Shown here piece after piece: positions 23,570-36,689 of a stretch of 64,000 nt of DNA. The stretch covers positions 4,351,501 to 4,415,500 of the forward strand of contig OX463782.1 of NCBI GenBank assembly GCA_949825025.1, read 5' to 3'. The notes under the pieces are model-generated. The model searched no databases. It saw only the letters and a list, made by a program, of their open reading frames with translations, and had not been told where the DNA came from. Position 1 is the first letter of the stretch. Each line of letters begins with the position of its first letter. Position numbers and translations under genes: made by a program. This DNA comes from Siphlonurus alternatus. Taxonomy: Eukaryota; Arthropoda; Insecta; Ephemeroptera; Siphlonuridae.

Positions 23570-23725
23570 TATAAATAAAACTTTTATAGTCACTCATTTG
23601 ACTGCCGGCGTACCGTGAGCACTCTCCTTAAAACCGTCAAAACACAACAATCATCAGCTGTTCAACACAGAGAGAGACTAGTTTTATTTATTAATTGTAT
23701 TGTACGTTAATTAACAACAGCACTA
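23570..23725 (+). promoter_or_regulatory. GST-C promoter and 5' UTR (candidate)
   Basis: TATAAATA at 23570-23577 is followed by AGTCACTCA with its A at 23592, and the leader TCACTCATTTGACTGCCGGCG resembles the leaders of GST-A, -E and -F. Reading from 23592, the first ATG met is at 23726, in the same exon, so the N-terminally extended protein is the default product of a transcript starting here. Confidence 0.5.
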
Positions 23726-27193
<3,468 letters not shown>

Positions 27194-27417
27194 TGTAAAT
27201 AATATTATGTATTTTTGTATATGATGATTAATAAATTGTAATCTGTATATAATATATATCATTAATTTTCTGCCTCATTATTTTTTTTAATTAATATAAT
27301 TATATACAAAATTAAATGTATACTATAATTTCATACGTAAATATGTACAGTACATTTACAGAGTATAAGATTTACTCTAATTGAGCTATATCAAAATTTC
27401 CAATTATTATTTTTCAT

Positions 27418-27656
27418 TTTGCTTTGAGCACTTCTAGAAATGATCAAAACAGTGAGCAAAGCCCGAAATGAAAATTCTTGTCGGGGTTGCTTTTTTCGAG
27501 TTGGGCACTTTCAGAAATAAGCAAATTTAAATGAGCAAAGCCCGATATAAAACTTCTCGTCGGGGATTGCTTTTTTCGATTTGAGCACTTCTAGAAATGT
27601 TCAAATTTAAATGAGCAAATCCCAAAATATTTGTTAATTTCGGGCTTTGCTCAAAT
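27418..27656. repeat. tandem/inverted repeat with GAGCAAAGCCCGA units
   Basis: Three roughly 80-90 bp segments each carry GAGCACTTCTAGAAATG-like and GAGCAAAGCCCGAAA-like blocks separated by CTTGTCGGGGTTGCTTTTTTCGA-type sequence. The last part (TTTCGGGCTTTGCTC) is inverted. Origin unknown. Confidence 0.65.
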
Positions 27657-28034
27657 CGCTAGGGGCACACCTAGGTTTAAAAACCTAAAATCGTTTAAAA
27701 ACCTTCAAAATCTTGCTGCAAAACGCTGAGACAATTTATAATTGCCGCACAATCAAAGTAAGCATAGCATATACAAAAATCGTTTGTTTGCGGCACAATT
27801 TTGAGTATGTTTTGGTATAAAATTAAAGACGCAATTTGAGATCTTGATACGGCATTAACTATAAATATACTTTGAATATTATATGATATACAGTATATTT
27901 GTTGTGAAAAATGGCGTTACTAACTTCCTTCTTTAACGACGCGCGTGACGTCAGACAAACGACAGAAAAACAGACTTTATGAATAAAGATAACTTCCCCT
28001 CCTGTGTTGGTCGCCCGCCCCTCTCCACTTACAA

Positions 28035-28179
28035 GGGGGTATTTCATCCGGGGGTATTTCGTCCGGGAGTATTTCGTCCGGGGATATTTCGTCCGGGAGT
28101 ATTTCGTCCGGGGGTATTTGGTCCGGTCCGGGCGGGGATATTTGGTCCGGGGGTATTTCGTCCGGGGGTATTTGGTCCG
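28035..28179. repeat. minisatellite, about 16-bp unit GGGGGTATTTCGTCCG
   Basis: Eight to nine units alternate GTATTTCGTCCGGG, GATATTTCGTCCGGG and GTATTTGGTCCGG, with one irregular junction near 28117-28140. It is a GC-rich island in otherwise AT-rich spacer. The two overlapping ORFs across it are repeat artefacts. Confidence 0.9.
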
Positions 28180-29123
28180 TGATTCAAGCGAATTTTTTTG
28201 TCCATAATGTCCATATAACTTTATGAGAACAATTACATTCTTATATCAATTTTTATTTTTATTTGTTATATGACATTATATATATTATCATTAACACATT
28301 GAAAAAAAAATCTAATAATACATATTGCATAAATGTGAAGAAATATATTTTTATTTAATTAAATTGTATAATCACAGATGCAACTATTCTACTTCATTGC
28401 AAGCACAGCTTTATATATAAAAAAAAATTTAAAAAAAATTTAAAATAAAAATATATATAATATACATATTATATATATAAATAAAAAATAGAAAGATATC
28501 AAGTAAAGTTTCAAGAGATACATTACATATATATAGTATATAGCAAAAAATTTCAACTGTATGTTGTTTTAAAAGGGTTATTGTCACTATAATAATTTTA
28601 GGAGATGGTGAATCACTCTGAAAATTATAATAAACCTTCCTTACATTATAACATAAATATTCAGCAAAAAGAAAAAAAAAATGAAGCAAAAGTCAATCTA
28701 GTTTTTGAGATATTCATGATATAAATAATAAGAATATCATTGGATATCTGGCGGCCATTTTCAAATCAAGTCAAATCAGCATATTTTTCAACTAAAAAAA
28801 TTACCATCTCAATAACTGGACTAAATAATTACTTTCTTTACTTCAGAAAGTGAAGTCATTTTGTTATCTATGTTCTGATCTAAATTTTATAATTTTTTAC
28901 CATCAAAAAATAATTACACAAATAATTACAATTCTTGAAAAATTATCATGGCAAATACACAATTTATAAATATTTATAAGCCCTATAGAACAATTATTAA
29001 GGATAAATTACGATATAGTGATGCTCCTCATAGTATTTAATTAAGTCCCCTGTAACTTTTGTGTTTGGAGGCGACAATATAGCTGGTTATATATAATATA
29101 TACGATATTTTATAATATATGCG

Positions 29124-29238
29124 ATGCTCCGAGTTTTCCTAGCGGTGCTCCCAGTTTTCCGTGCTCCGAGTTTACCGTGCACCGAGTTTTCCTGCACCGA
29201 GTTTTCCTGCACCGAGTTTTCCTGCACCGAGTTTTCCT
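29124..29238. repeat. minisatellite, about 15-bp unit TGCACCGAGTTTTCC
   Basis: Seven to eight units: earlier ones read GTGCTCC(G/C)AGTTTTCC, the last four are exact TGCACCGAGTTTTCC. The gradient from variable to uniform units indicates recent expansion at the right end. Confidence 0.9.
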
Positions 29239-29463
29239 ACAATCCTTACTCTTTGCATGATCATTTTGGTGCGAGTTGTGAGAGAAGAAGATGACTATAT
29301 AGACGCCCAAGTGTGTATGATGTAAAAAGAGCCACGGTCAGTCGGACAATTTTTTACGTCCGTAGCAGACCTGGCAAAAATTACGTTATATTTTTATTTA
29401 CAATATCAACCAAAAGTAAAGCATAAAAATAAAGTACAGAAATGTATATTCTCTTTACAGTAT

Positions 29464-29494
29464 CAGAGAATAGGTATGACATACCTATTCTCTG
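29464..29494. repeat. perfect 15-bp inverted repeat with 1-bp spacer
   Basis: CAGAGAATAGGTATG (29464-29478) is followed, after one A, by its exact reverse complement (29480-29494). The surrounding ACAGTAT / GACAGTATG sequence does not extend the symmetry far. Confidence 0.8.
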
Positions 29495-31004
29495 ACAGTA
29501 TGAAGGAAAGATGAGTACTTATTTAATAAAAATTTTACGGTAAATGGAGATATAAAAGTAAATACAGATATTTGTTTACATTTGCTTGTGTATTTTTACC
29601 TATAAGATATTTTTTAAAATCCTTTTATGAATTTCATTCCTCTTTTTCCTTGTCGAGTTATTCTTACATGGGAAACCCAAGAAACTGGTTTTACTAGTCG
29701 CCTGTCTCGTTCTTTTAATGGTTTATAATACACGTAAAATTTATTACTGTAACATCCAGATCATATATTTTTTTTTATATATAAAGTTGGGGTCAAAGTT
29801 TTGTCTCACATGGAAGTCTCGGAGCGGTCTTGGATATGATATAATTGTATAATTTTATATGTATATAACAAGGCTCACGAAGTATTAACTGCTTATTTAT
29901 TAAAGAAAATTTCCCTAGATTGCCCTTAATTATTAGTTGTTGTTTTAATTAATCGATGAAATAAATATTTGTAAATTAAGTATTATTGTAATAGCTTCAT
30001 ATTATTTATAAATTATAATATTTTGAGAAATGCATTAGTTTCGTCAAACAAAAAACAAATTTATAACATATTTATAATGCCTTATTTTGCATTGTGTTCC
30101 AAAATTATATCTGTTTTAATAATACTAACAAGAATTGAATTTGGGGTATATCTCTCTGTTTTTAGAACATTTTTTTCAGGCAGTTTTACATTACAATAAA
30201 TATTATAACTTTAATTTTTGTTTTCCAAATCTCATGCATTTTTCTCAAAAATATTATAAATTTATAAATAATATGGAGCTGCTATGCTGCTACAATAATA
30301 CTTAATTCATAATACTGTATAATTATCATTTATTAGAACAGTTATCTTATCTTAGAGCTCCGGTTCAAAGATCTCGAATCTCCATCTATTTGCCTCTCAA
30401 GTTCTTTTATTTAACTCAGATTTGTGAGAAACGCATCGATCAAGAGTCAAGAGGTTATATCACGGGTACCGCAAGTACGCCAAAATATTTGAATTTGAAT
30501 TTAAATTTAAATGTTTTATGATTGAAATTAAATTTACTTTTCTATACTTTCGATAAATTTTACATCTATTAAAGTATAATATTATCCTTTCTGTGCAGGT
30601 GCAGTACACTCCATTAATAAAAGTAAATAGTCGATCCAGCTATAAGTTTTACACAGCAGGATCGGACATTTTCAATTTTTATTTGAATGAAGTGTACCAT
30701 GCACTTAAAAATCTCAAGCACACTGCATTTTTAACGAGTAGAGGATAAAAAATTATATGCCATTTTATATATGAAAGATAATTATTAAGTATAAATTTAA
30801 TAATAAGTTTGGTGAACTACATTTTATCTCGGCACTATACTTTTCAGCAATCATGATTTATATTTTAAACTTCAAAAAGTCTATTTTAAAATTTTCAAAT
30901 ACAATAAATCCTTTGTAAAAAGTAGAATTCTTTATAATAACTATTTTTATTTACATAATAATATTACATCATTACATAACACCGTGTTACAGTTACAAGT
31001 GAAG

Positions 31005-31722
31005 ATGCCGATGACCCTGTATTGTTTCGATGGGAGTCCCCCCAACCGCGCGGTGTATCTTTGTCTGGAGGCTCTGGGACTCAAACCGGAGCGCCACATC
31101 ATCAACCTCATCAACAAAGAGCACCTGAGCCCCACCTTGACTCAGGTTAGTGCTTTGAGGTAGGTCATGGTTTATCGTAGAGCATCGGAGAAAAGACTAC
31201 ATCCAATTGGTAATTTTTACTTGCAAATTTGGAAAGAGAAGCTCTAGTTACACTGTCAATTTTTTCAGATTTTTTATTTGAATTCGAACACCCTCAAATT
31301 TGAAGGAAAAGATGTTGAGACGTCATAATCAACGTCTTTCCTATGTTTGCGTGTCAATGACGTCACAGCGTTTTGCAATACCATATTTTGATGGTGTTAA
31401 GTTTCGAAAAATGTGAAAAATTGTCATTACAGTACTGATAGATTTCTATAAAAAAAAAAAAAAAACTTTTACAAATTATCATGATATTTAATTTTATGTA
31501 AGTTTTACTTGATCTGATTTTTATGTGACCATTTGATCGATGTTTAAGGAGCAAATAAAGTATATTATACGTTTTCTTCTTTTCTCTCTTAGTTAAAGTT
31601 ATTCATCAATTTAAGTTTATTTTTAAATATAAGATAAATAATAATTATTATTTATCTTATATTTAAATTGTTGTGTATTCAAAATCTTTAATCTTTACTA
31701 TAAATAAATAAATTACAGAAAG

Positions 31723-31774
<52 letters not shown>

Positions 31775-33446
31775 CAATTCAATTCATATATATATATATA
31801 CAAACATGACATATAAAGGATCAAGTGTTTCATGATAATAATTGCCTTTTAAAAATTTAAAAATATTTATTTTTTTATTATTGCAGATTAATCCACAACA
31901 CATTATTCCTACTCTAAAAGATGATGATTTTATTATTTGGGATAGGTAAGTAATTTAATCACTTTATTTTAATTATCTTACATTTCTAATCACAAAAAAT
32001 CTACAGCCACGCCATCTGTGCGTACCTGGTGTCCAAGTACGGGAAGGACGACTCTCTTTACCCCAAGGACTTGCAGAAGAGAGCCGTCGTGGACCAGAGA
32101 CTGCACTTCGACTCTGGAATTCTTTTCCCCAGACTTCGAGACATCACGGTAGAAAAAATATTATTTTCAAGTACATTAAAATTAAAATAGCAGTCTAACG
32201 ATTCGTTGTGCTGACAGGATAAGCTTATTTGGATGAAATGTAAGGACGTCCCCGAGACTAAGATAAAGCGAGTATTGGAAGCATATGATTTCATGGAGAA
32301 GTTCCTCGAGGGACACGACTACATTGCCGGAGACAACTTCACCATCGCGGACTTCTGCTGCGTCGCTACCGTGTCCAGTTACGTGGTGAGTGTAGCTTCT
32401 ATCAGAGAAAAGAGAGTCTAATTCTAACTCAGAAACAATATTTAAGAAGTATACTAAATTTTAATTAATTTTAACAATTAATTAATAATAATTAATTACT
32501 AATTAATAAATTAGTACATATTGCCTACACACTCAGAGGGTGGTTTAGGCAGTGCAAATGACGTCACAGTTTTTGTTCGTAAGCTCAAGAAGACCCTGTT
32601 CAGAGTACTCCGAGCAGGGTTTTATCATAGAGAAATATATTTGGAATACCAAATATAATTCTCTATGGTTTTACGAACAGGCCTCACATTAGCTAGAACC
32701 CAGGTAAAATATGAAACATTTCGTTCAGGGCATTGTCAATTCCAGTTTTTATGTTGCTTTATATTATTTAATATATAAATATAATATATGTATTATTATG
32801 TTACCAAGATTTTAGTTGTATAATAATTTTTGTACGTTTATATATTTTATCTAAAAATTGGTTTGTATGAACTATTGTATTCTTTATAATCGGATTACCT
32901 AACCTGTATTATATAGTATTTTTTTAATGAATATAATAAATAAATATAAAACTTTGTAAAACTGTTAAGTGGGAACGCACTGTAAGCATTTATATGGAGA
33001 ATTAGGGAAATGCAAGATATTTAACTTCAAAATTTAGCATTTTCTTACCTGAATTATCTAGAAGCAAAGTATATTAAAAACGCTGCATGACCATGTGGCG
33101 TATATAAAAGAATATTTTTTCGTCATTTGGGTTGCGGAAGGGTGATAATTAAACCCTTTGAGTCCTTTCACTGCTTAGGATTATTTTATACCTTGACCAT
33201 CAATTGGAGTTTTTAACCTACTTCCTCCTTGACTATGCCACTTGAATTGTAACAAAACTGTTTCAAGAATCAAGTATTTTTAACTCTCCATGTGGTCCCT
33301 AGGAGACGATGCGCATTCCAGCTTCCGGTCACCCCCTTGTGTCTGCGTGGCTACAAAGGTGCCGCGACAACCTGCCAGGGTACAAAGAGGCTCAGGAGAA
33401 AGGACTGGCTATGATGAAGGGGGCTATCGACAGTGTTCTGGGATAA
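31005..33446 (+). CDS. GST-D: delta/epsilon-class glutathione S-transferase
   Basis: Exons 31005-31145, 31887-31945, 32007-32148, 32218-32385, 33303-33446 give 217 residues. Catalytic Ser11 is in [15 protein letters not shown] keeps His52 and cis-Pro55; WDSHAI and TIAD are intact. SHAIC rather than SHAIN groups it with GST-E and GST-F. Exon 2 is AT-rich in its third codon positions while exons 1, 3 and 4 are GC-rich, which makes the difference between converted and unconverted exons obvious here. Exon 5 has substitutions at otherwise fixed sites ([18 protein letters not shown] against [18 protein letters not shown]). Entry to exon 1 is by GTGTTACAG ending 30992. The 3' UTR is taken over by a MITE at 33498-33714 that contains an AATAAA. 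Confidence 0.93.
31622..31667. repeat. perfect 46-bp palindrome in GST-D intron 1
   Basis: Two 23-bp arms without spacer: the left arm starts TTTAAATATAAGATAAATAA and the right arm is its exact reverse complement. It is AT-only except for one G and one C. Confidence 0.85.
31724..31800. repeat. AT microsatellite with AATTC units
   Basis: About 22 AT units, then four ATTCA/ATTC units, then a short AT run, all in GST-D intron 1. Confidence 0.9.
32524..32687. mobile_element. GTTCGTAA-type MITE in GST-D intron 4, rearranged
   Basis: Shares CTCAGAGGGTGG, GCAGTGCAAATGACGTCAC and GTTCGTAA with 44-203. It lacks the original left end and has gained a hairpin (CATAGAGAAATATATTTGG and its inverse) before the right end TTTTACGAACAGGCC. 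Confidence 0.6.
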
Positions 33447-33497
33447 AAAAAGGCTTAAAACCAGAAATTTATATTTCTTGTAATTGTAACATATATT

Positions 33498-33714
33498 GTC
33501 CCTCGTTCGGAATAATGAGCTATCTGCTTACTACGATTTCGTTGCAATAATGAGATGTCTGTTATATCAGATAGTGCAATTAATGAGCTGTAAACAGGTG
33601 TAAAATAAAGTTCATTGTTTGCACTCACCTGAAAATAGCAGATCTGATATAGCTCATATTATTGCAACGATATCGTGGTTATCTCATTATTGCGAACGAG
33701 GGACGAACATATAT
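33498..33714. mobile_element. GTCCCTCGTTCG-type MITE in the GST-D 3' UTR
   Basis: About 217 bp with ends GTCCCTCGTTCGGAATAATGAG and CTCATTATTGCGAACGAGGGAC, continuing inward as an imperfect inverted repeat (GATTTCGTTGCAATAATGAG). A second copy is at 58999-59194. It begins 52 bp after the stop and contains AATAAA at 33604-33609. Confidence 0.75.
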
Positions 33715-35200
33715 ATTTATATGCATTTATGTGTAATAAAATTATATTATATTGTGATATCAAGTTGTTTAATTTCATAGAAGAGATTAAAATTATAACC
33801 ATAATAATAACAAAATAATATATGACGGCAAAATGAAATAAAAATACAAAAAATCTTATTTTTCCAGTTACCATAAGTATACAACTCTTCAGTAACTTTT
33901 TTTTTTAAGGTTGATTATAACTATATAAAAAAAATTTAAATAGTAATATAATACACAACAGTTATAAGTTTAAATAGGAATCAAATTTATGTGAATTGCT
34001 TTTCAAACGTTTTTTATGCATTTAAATTTTAGTGTATTGATCAATAAAAGATTGCCAGTAAAATAACTCACAAAAATGATAAATTAATTTTAAAACGAAA
34101 ACACATAATGCCAATCATATCTTAAAATTTAAAATAATTATATGTTAACGTAAACCATTATTGTTGGTATTATATTTTTTTTACTGCATGAGTCACAACA
34201 ATGGGTACTTCAATCGAGTGCTGTACTCCCTCACCACTCTCATACAACGTGACAGAAATACCTTGTCAGTTGGCACAACAATCAGAGATGTTCTTCTTCA
34301 ATCTCCCACTGACTTCCGGCAGAACCGGACGTGCGTTGGTGCTCACCGTGATTCAACTTGTTCGAATAAGTTTCTTGAAAAATGTGTATTGGAATATTTA
34401 ATATGTTGATAATAAAATTTAATGGTGTTAATATTTTTTTTTTTATGTTCATTATTATAGAATACATATAATAGAATTTTAGAAAATTACAATTTTATAG
34501 TTTTGACCTCTATGAGCTTTAAGCTCGAGCAGAGGGAAAAAGAAAAAAATTAATGGATACCTGGATAGCATAAAAAGACATAATATATGCATAGCTATAT
34601 TAGCAAACTTAAAATATTTATACCATATTCAACAATACGTTATTATTTGTATATACTATAACTGATAAATCTAAATGGTTTCCATTACTCGATGAATAGT
34701 AGTTTATAAGATTTTAAAACTCATAATTATCACAGGACTTTTCAAATTTTCTCACTCACAAATAATACGTTCAAATACATAGAAACGTTGTAATATTTCT
34801 GTAACTAAAAATTTCTTATATTTTTATGGAAATTTCTTACTCCCCATCGGTATAGGTGAATGGGGGTATAGAAATAGCTGTTTAATTTTTTCTTCAACAT
34901 TATATGATACAAAAAAAGTTATGTTAAAGGATACATAAGGCTTAAAATGCATAAAATTATACATAATGAATGATTAATTAATTCACATTACCCCTGTTGT
35001 ATATGCAAGCTGCTTTATTTGAATGATATACAAGTTGCCTAACCTCAAGGCAAGATATGCTCTATTGGAGTATACAGTAGCTAAATAACAATAATTAACC
35101 TAATTAAATAGTCTAATTACACCAATTTAAGACGTATAATATATAATAATATATAATAGAATATCTTCCATTTCAATTCCACTCTCATTTCTTTAGCAGT
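33715..35200. other. GST-D to GST-E spacer, no confident gene
   Basis: Mostly AT-rich. One GC-richer patch at 34200-34345 is open in two forward frames, but I see no family motif, promoter or splice context in it, so it is not called. Confidence 0.4.
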
Positions 35201-35205
35201 ATAAA

Positions 35206-35341
35206 AAGTGCCACGCGATGTCACGCGAGGCTTGGCGGGGCGAGAATAAAAGCCCACTTGCAGTGAAACCTAATATGGCAGCCATACGATTTTACTGCAA
35301 GTGCGCCAAGCCTCGCGTGACATCGCTCCATGGAATAGCGT
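35206..35341. mobile_element. hairpin MITE of the CTCCATGG family upstream of GST-E
   Basis: GCGATGTCACGCGAGGCTTGGCG at the left is matched by CGCCAAGCCTCGCGTGACATCGC at the right; AAGCCCACTTGCAGT and ACTGCAAGTGCGCC are a second pair. ATGGCAGCCAT and CTCCATGG link it to 13001-13205. It lies about 570 bp upstream of the GST-E leader. Confidence 0.65.
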
Positions 35342-35905
35342 CTGAACATTGCCATGAAAAGTTTTAGTAATATTGATTTATTTTATTGTTTATATAGTCA
35401 CCGAAAATTGACCGAATTGACGTCACACTGTAAATTATTCAGACAAAAATAACAATTAAAGTTACCTAGTTTGTATAACATAATACAGATAATATTATTG
35501 TGAAATACTTTTTTTTTATAATTGACGTATAGGCTAATATTAATGTTTATTTCAGTACCTTCGTCAGTGAAAAAAATAATTAATTATGATATCGCCAAAA
35601 CAGAAATAAAATCAACTGTTTTCCATAATAACGAGTTAATATAATTAAATTTATAACCAATTGGCTATATCAATTATATTGCCCACTTTAATTATATGAA
35701 AATCTATATTTTTATGATGTTATTAATATGCAGAAAAATACCTTCTAAATATTTGACACGACACACTTAAACAATGAGATTGCCACATTATGTAGTAGTC
35801 TTCAATTTAATATAATTCTCTTAATCTCCGTTCAATAAAATCTGTTTCGTCACGATGTATGACTAAGTTGATTATCAAGGTACCATCTGTTGAAGCATCG
35901 CTGCG

Positions 35906-35976
35906 ATCACTCGCTCGCCGGCACAACTTAAGAACTGATTACGGAGATAAAATCGTCTCAGTCACTTATTAATAAG
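35906..35976 (+). promoter_or_regulatory. GST-E leader exon (candidate)
   Basis: GATCACTCGCTCGCCGGC resembles the leaders of GST-A, -C and -F, and the segment ends TTAATAAG|GTGTGT, a donor very similar to the GST-F one. No TATA box is evident 25-30 bp upstream. The coding exon is entered through TCCTCCTTAG ending at 36679. Confidence 0.4.
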
Positions 35977-36689
35977 GTGTGTATCGTCTTGCTTTAAATA
36001 TTTTTATTAATTAAATGTGAACTGCATAGCGACATTGTTTGGAATTATTATTGTAATTTTAGAAATACCTTCACAATTCTAAAAACAAGTACTTAATATT
36101 TTTAAAGTTCTAAATTTTTATATAATTCAACACTTTTTATTTTTTAATCACTGACAATCACTGATTTTGTGAGTTCAAAAATTATTTACGTCAATATTCC
36201 TATAACAAATTAAAAAGAAATGCAATTAACTAATAAAAAAAAAGTATTTCTACAAATTAAGGTGGTATATTGTACATGCATGGGAGTTCTATCATGGACC
36301 TTGCTTGCATCATAGTTTAATAAATAAAGAAAGAAAAAGAGAATAATTTTATAATAAAATATTTCAAAAACATACTCCAGTAATAAGAAATATATTATTA
36401 CGATATCTTTATTTAAAGTTGATATAGATTTGATACAGAAATATACAGTCACAAATATGATAAGATAAGATATAATAAATATATTTCTTAATTACTGTCC
36501 CGCGGCGTTATATTTTTTTTTATCAAAGATTAAATTAAGAGGTAAAGGAGGCATTCACAAAAAGCCTAAAAAAAAAAAAAAATATTTAGTACATTCGTAT
36601 TAAACAGTAAAACAAGTACGAAGAAGCATTATAATTTTTTGCCTCAAAGTCCGGACTGGACTTTCCATTTCCTCCTTAGGTTCACCAAA

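Larger units (their letters stand above)
28180..30992. other. GST-C to GST-D spacer, no gene seen
   Basis: About 2.8 kb of strongly AT-rich DNA apart from the minisatellite at 29124-29238 and the hairpin at 29464-29494. No exon-like region on either strand. I could not identify the GST-D leader exon or promoter, which should lie here. Confidence 0.45.

Noticed and set aside
27979..28207. Two overlapping forward ORFs with periodic VFRPG / REYFV units
   Set aside because: They follow the 16-bp minisatellite exactly; periodic frames without a stop are expected when the unit has no stop codon.
28035..29238. Possible CRISPR-like arrays
   Set aside because: The units are directly adjacent with no unique spacers, and the context is a eukaryotic gene cluster.
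34161..34467. Two forward frames and one reverse frame open across a GC-richer patch after GST-D
   Set aside because: No recognisable motif, signal peptide or convincing splice sites, and the two forward frames overlap; I considered a chemoreceptor C-terminus but could not support it.
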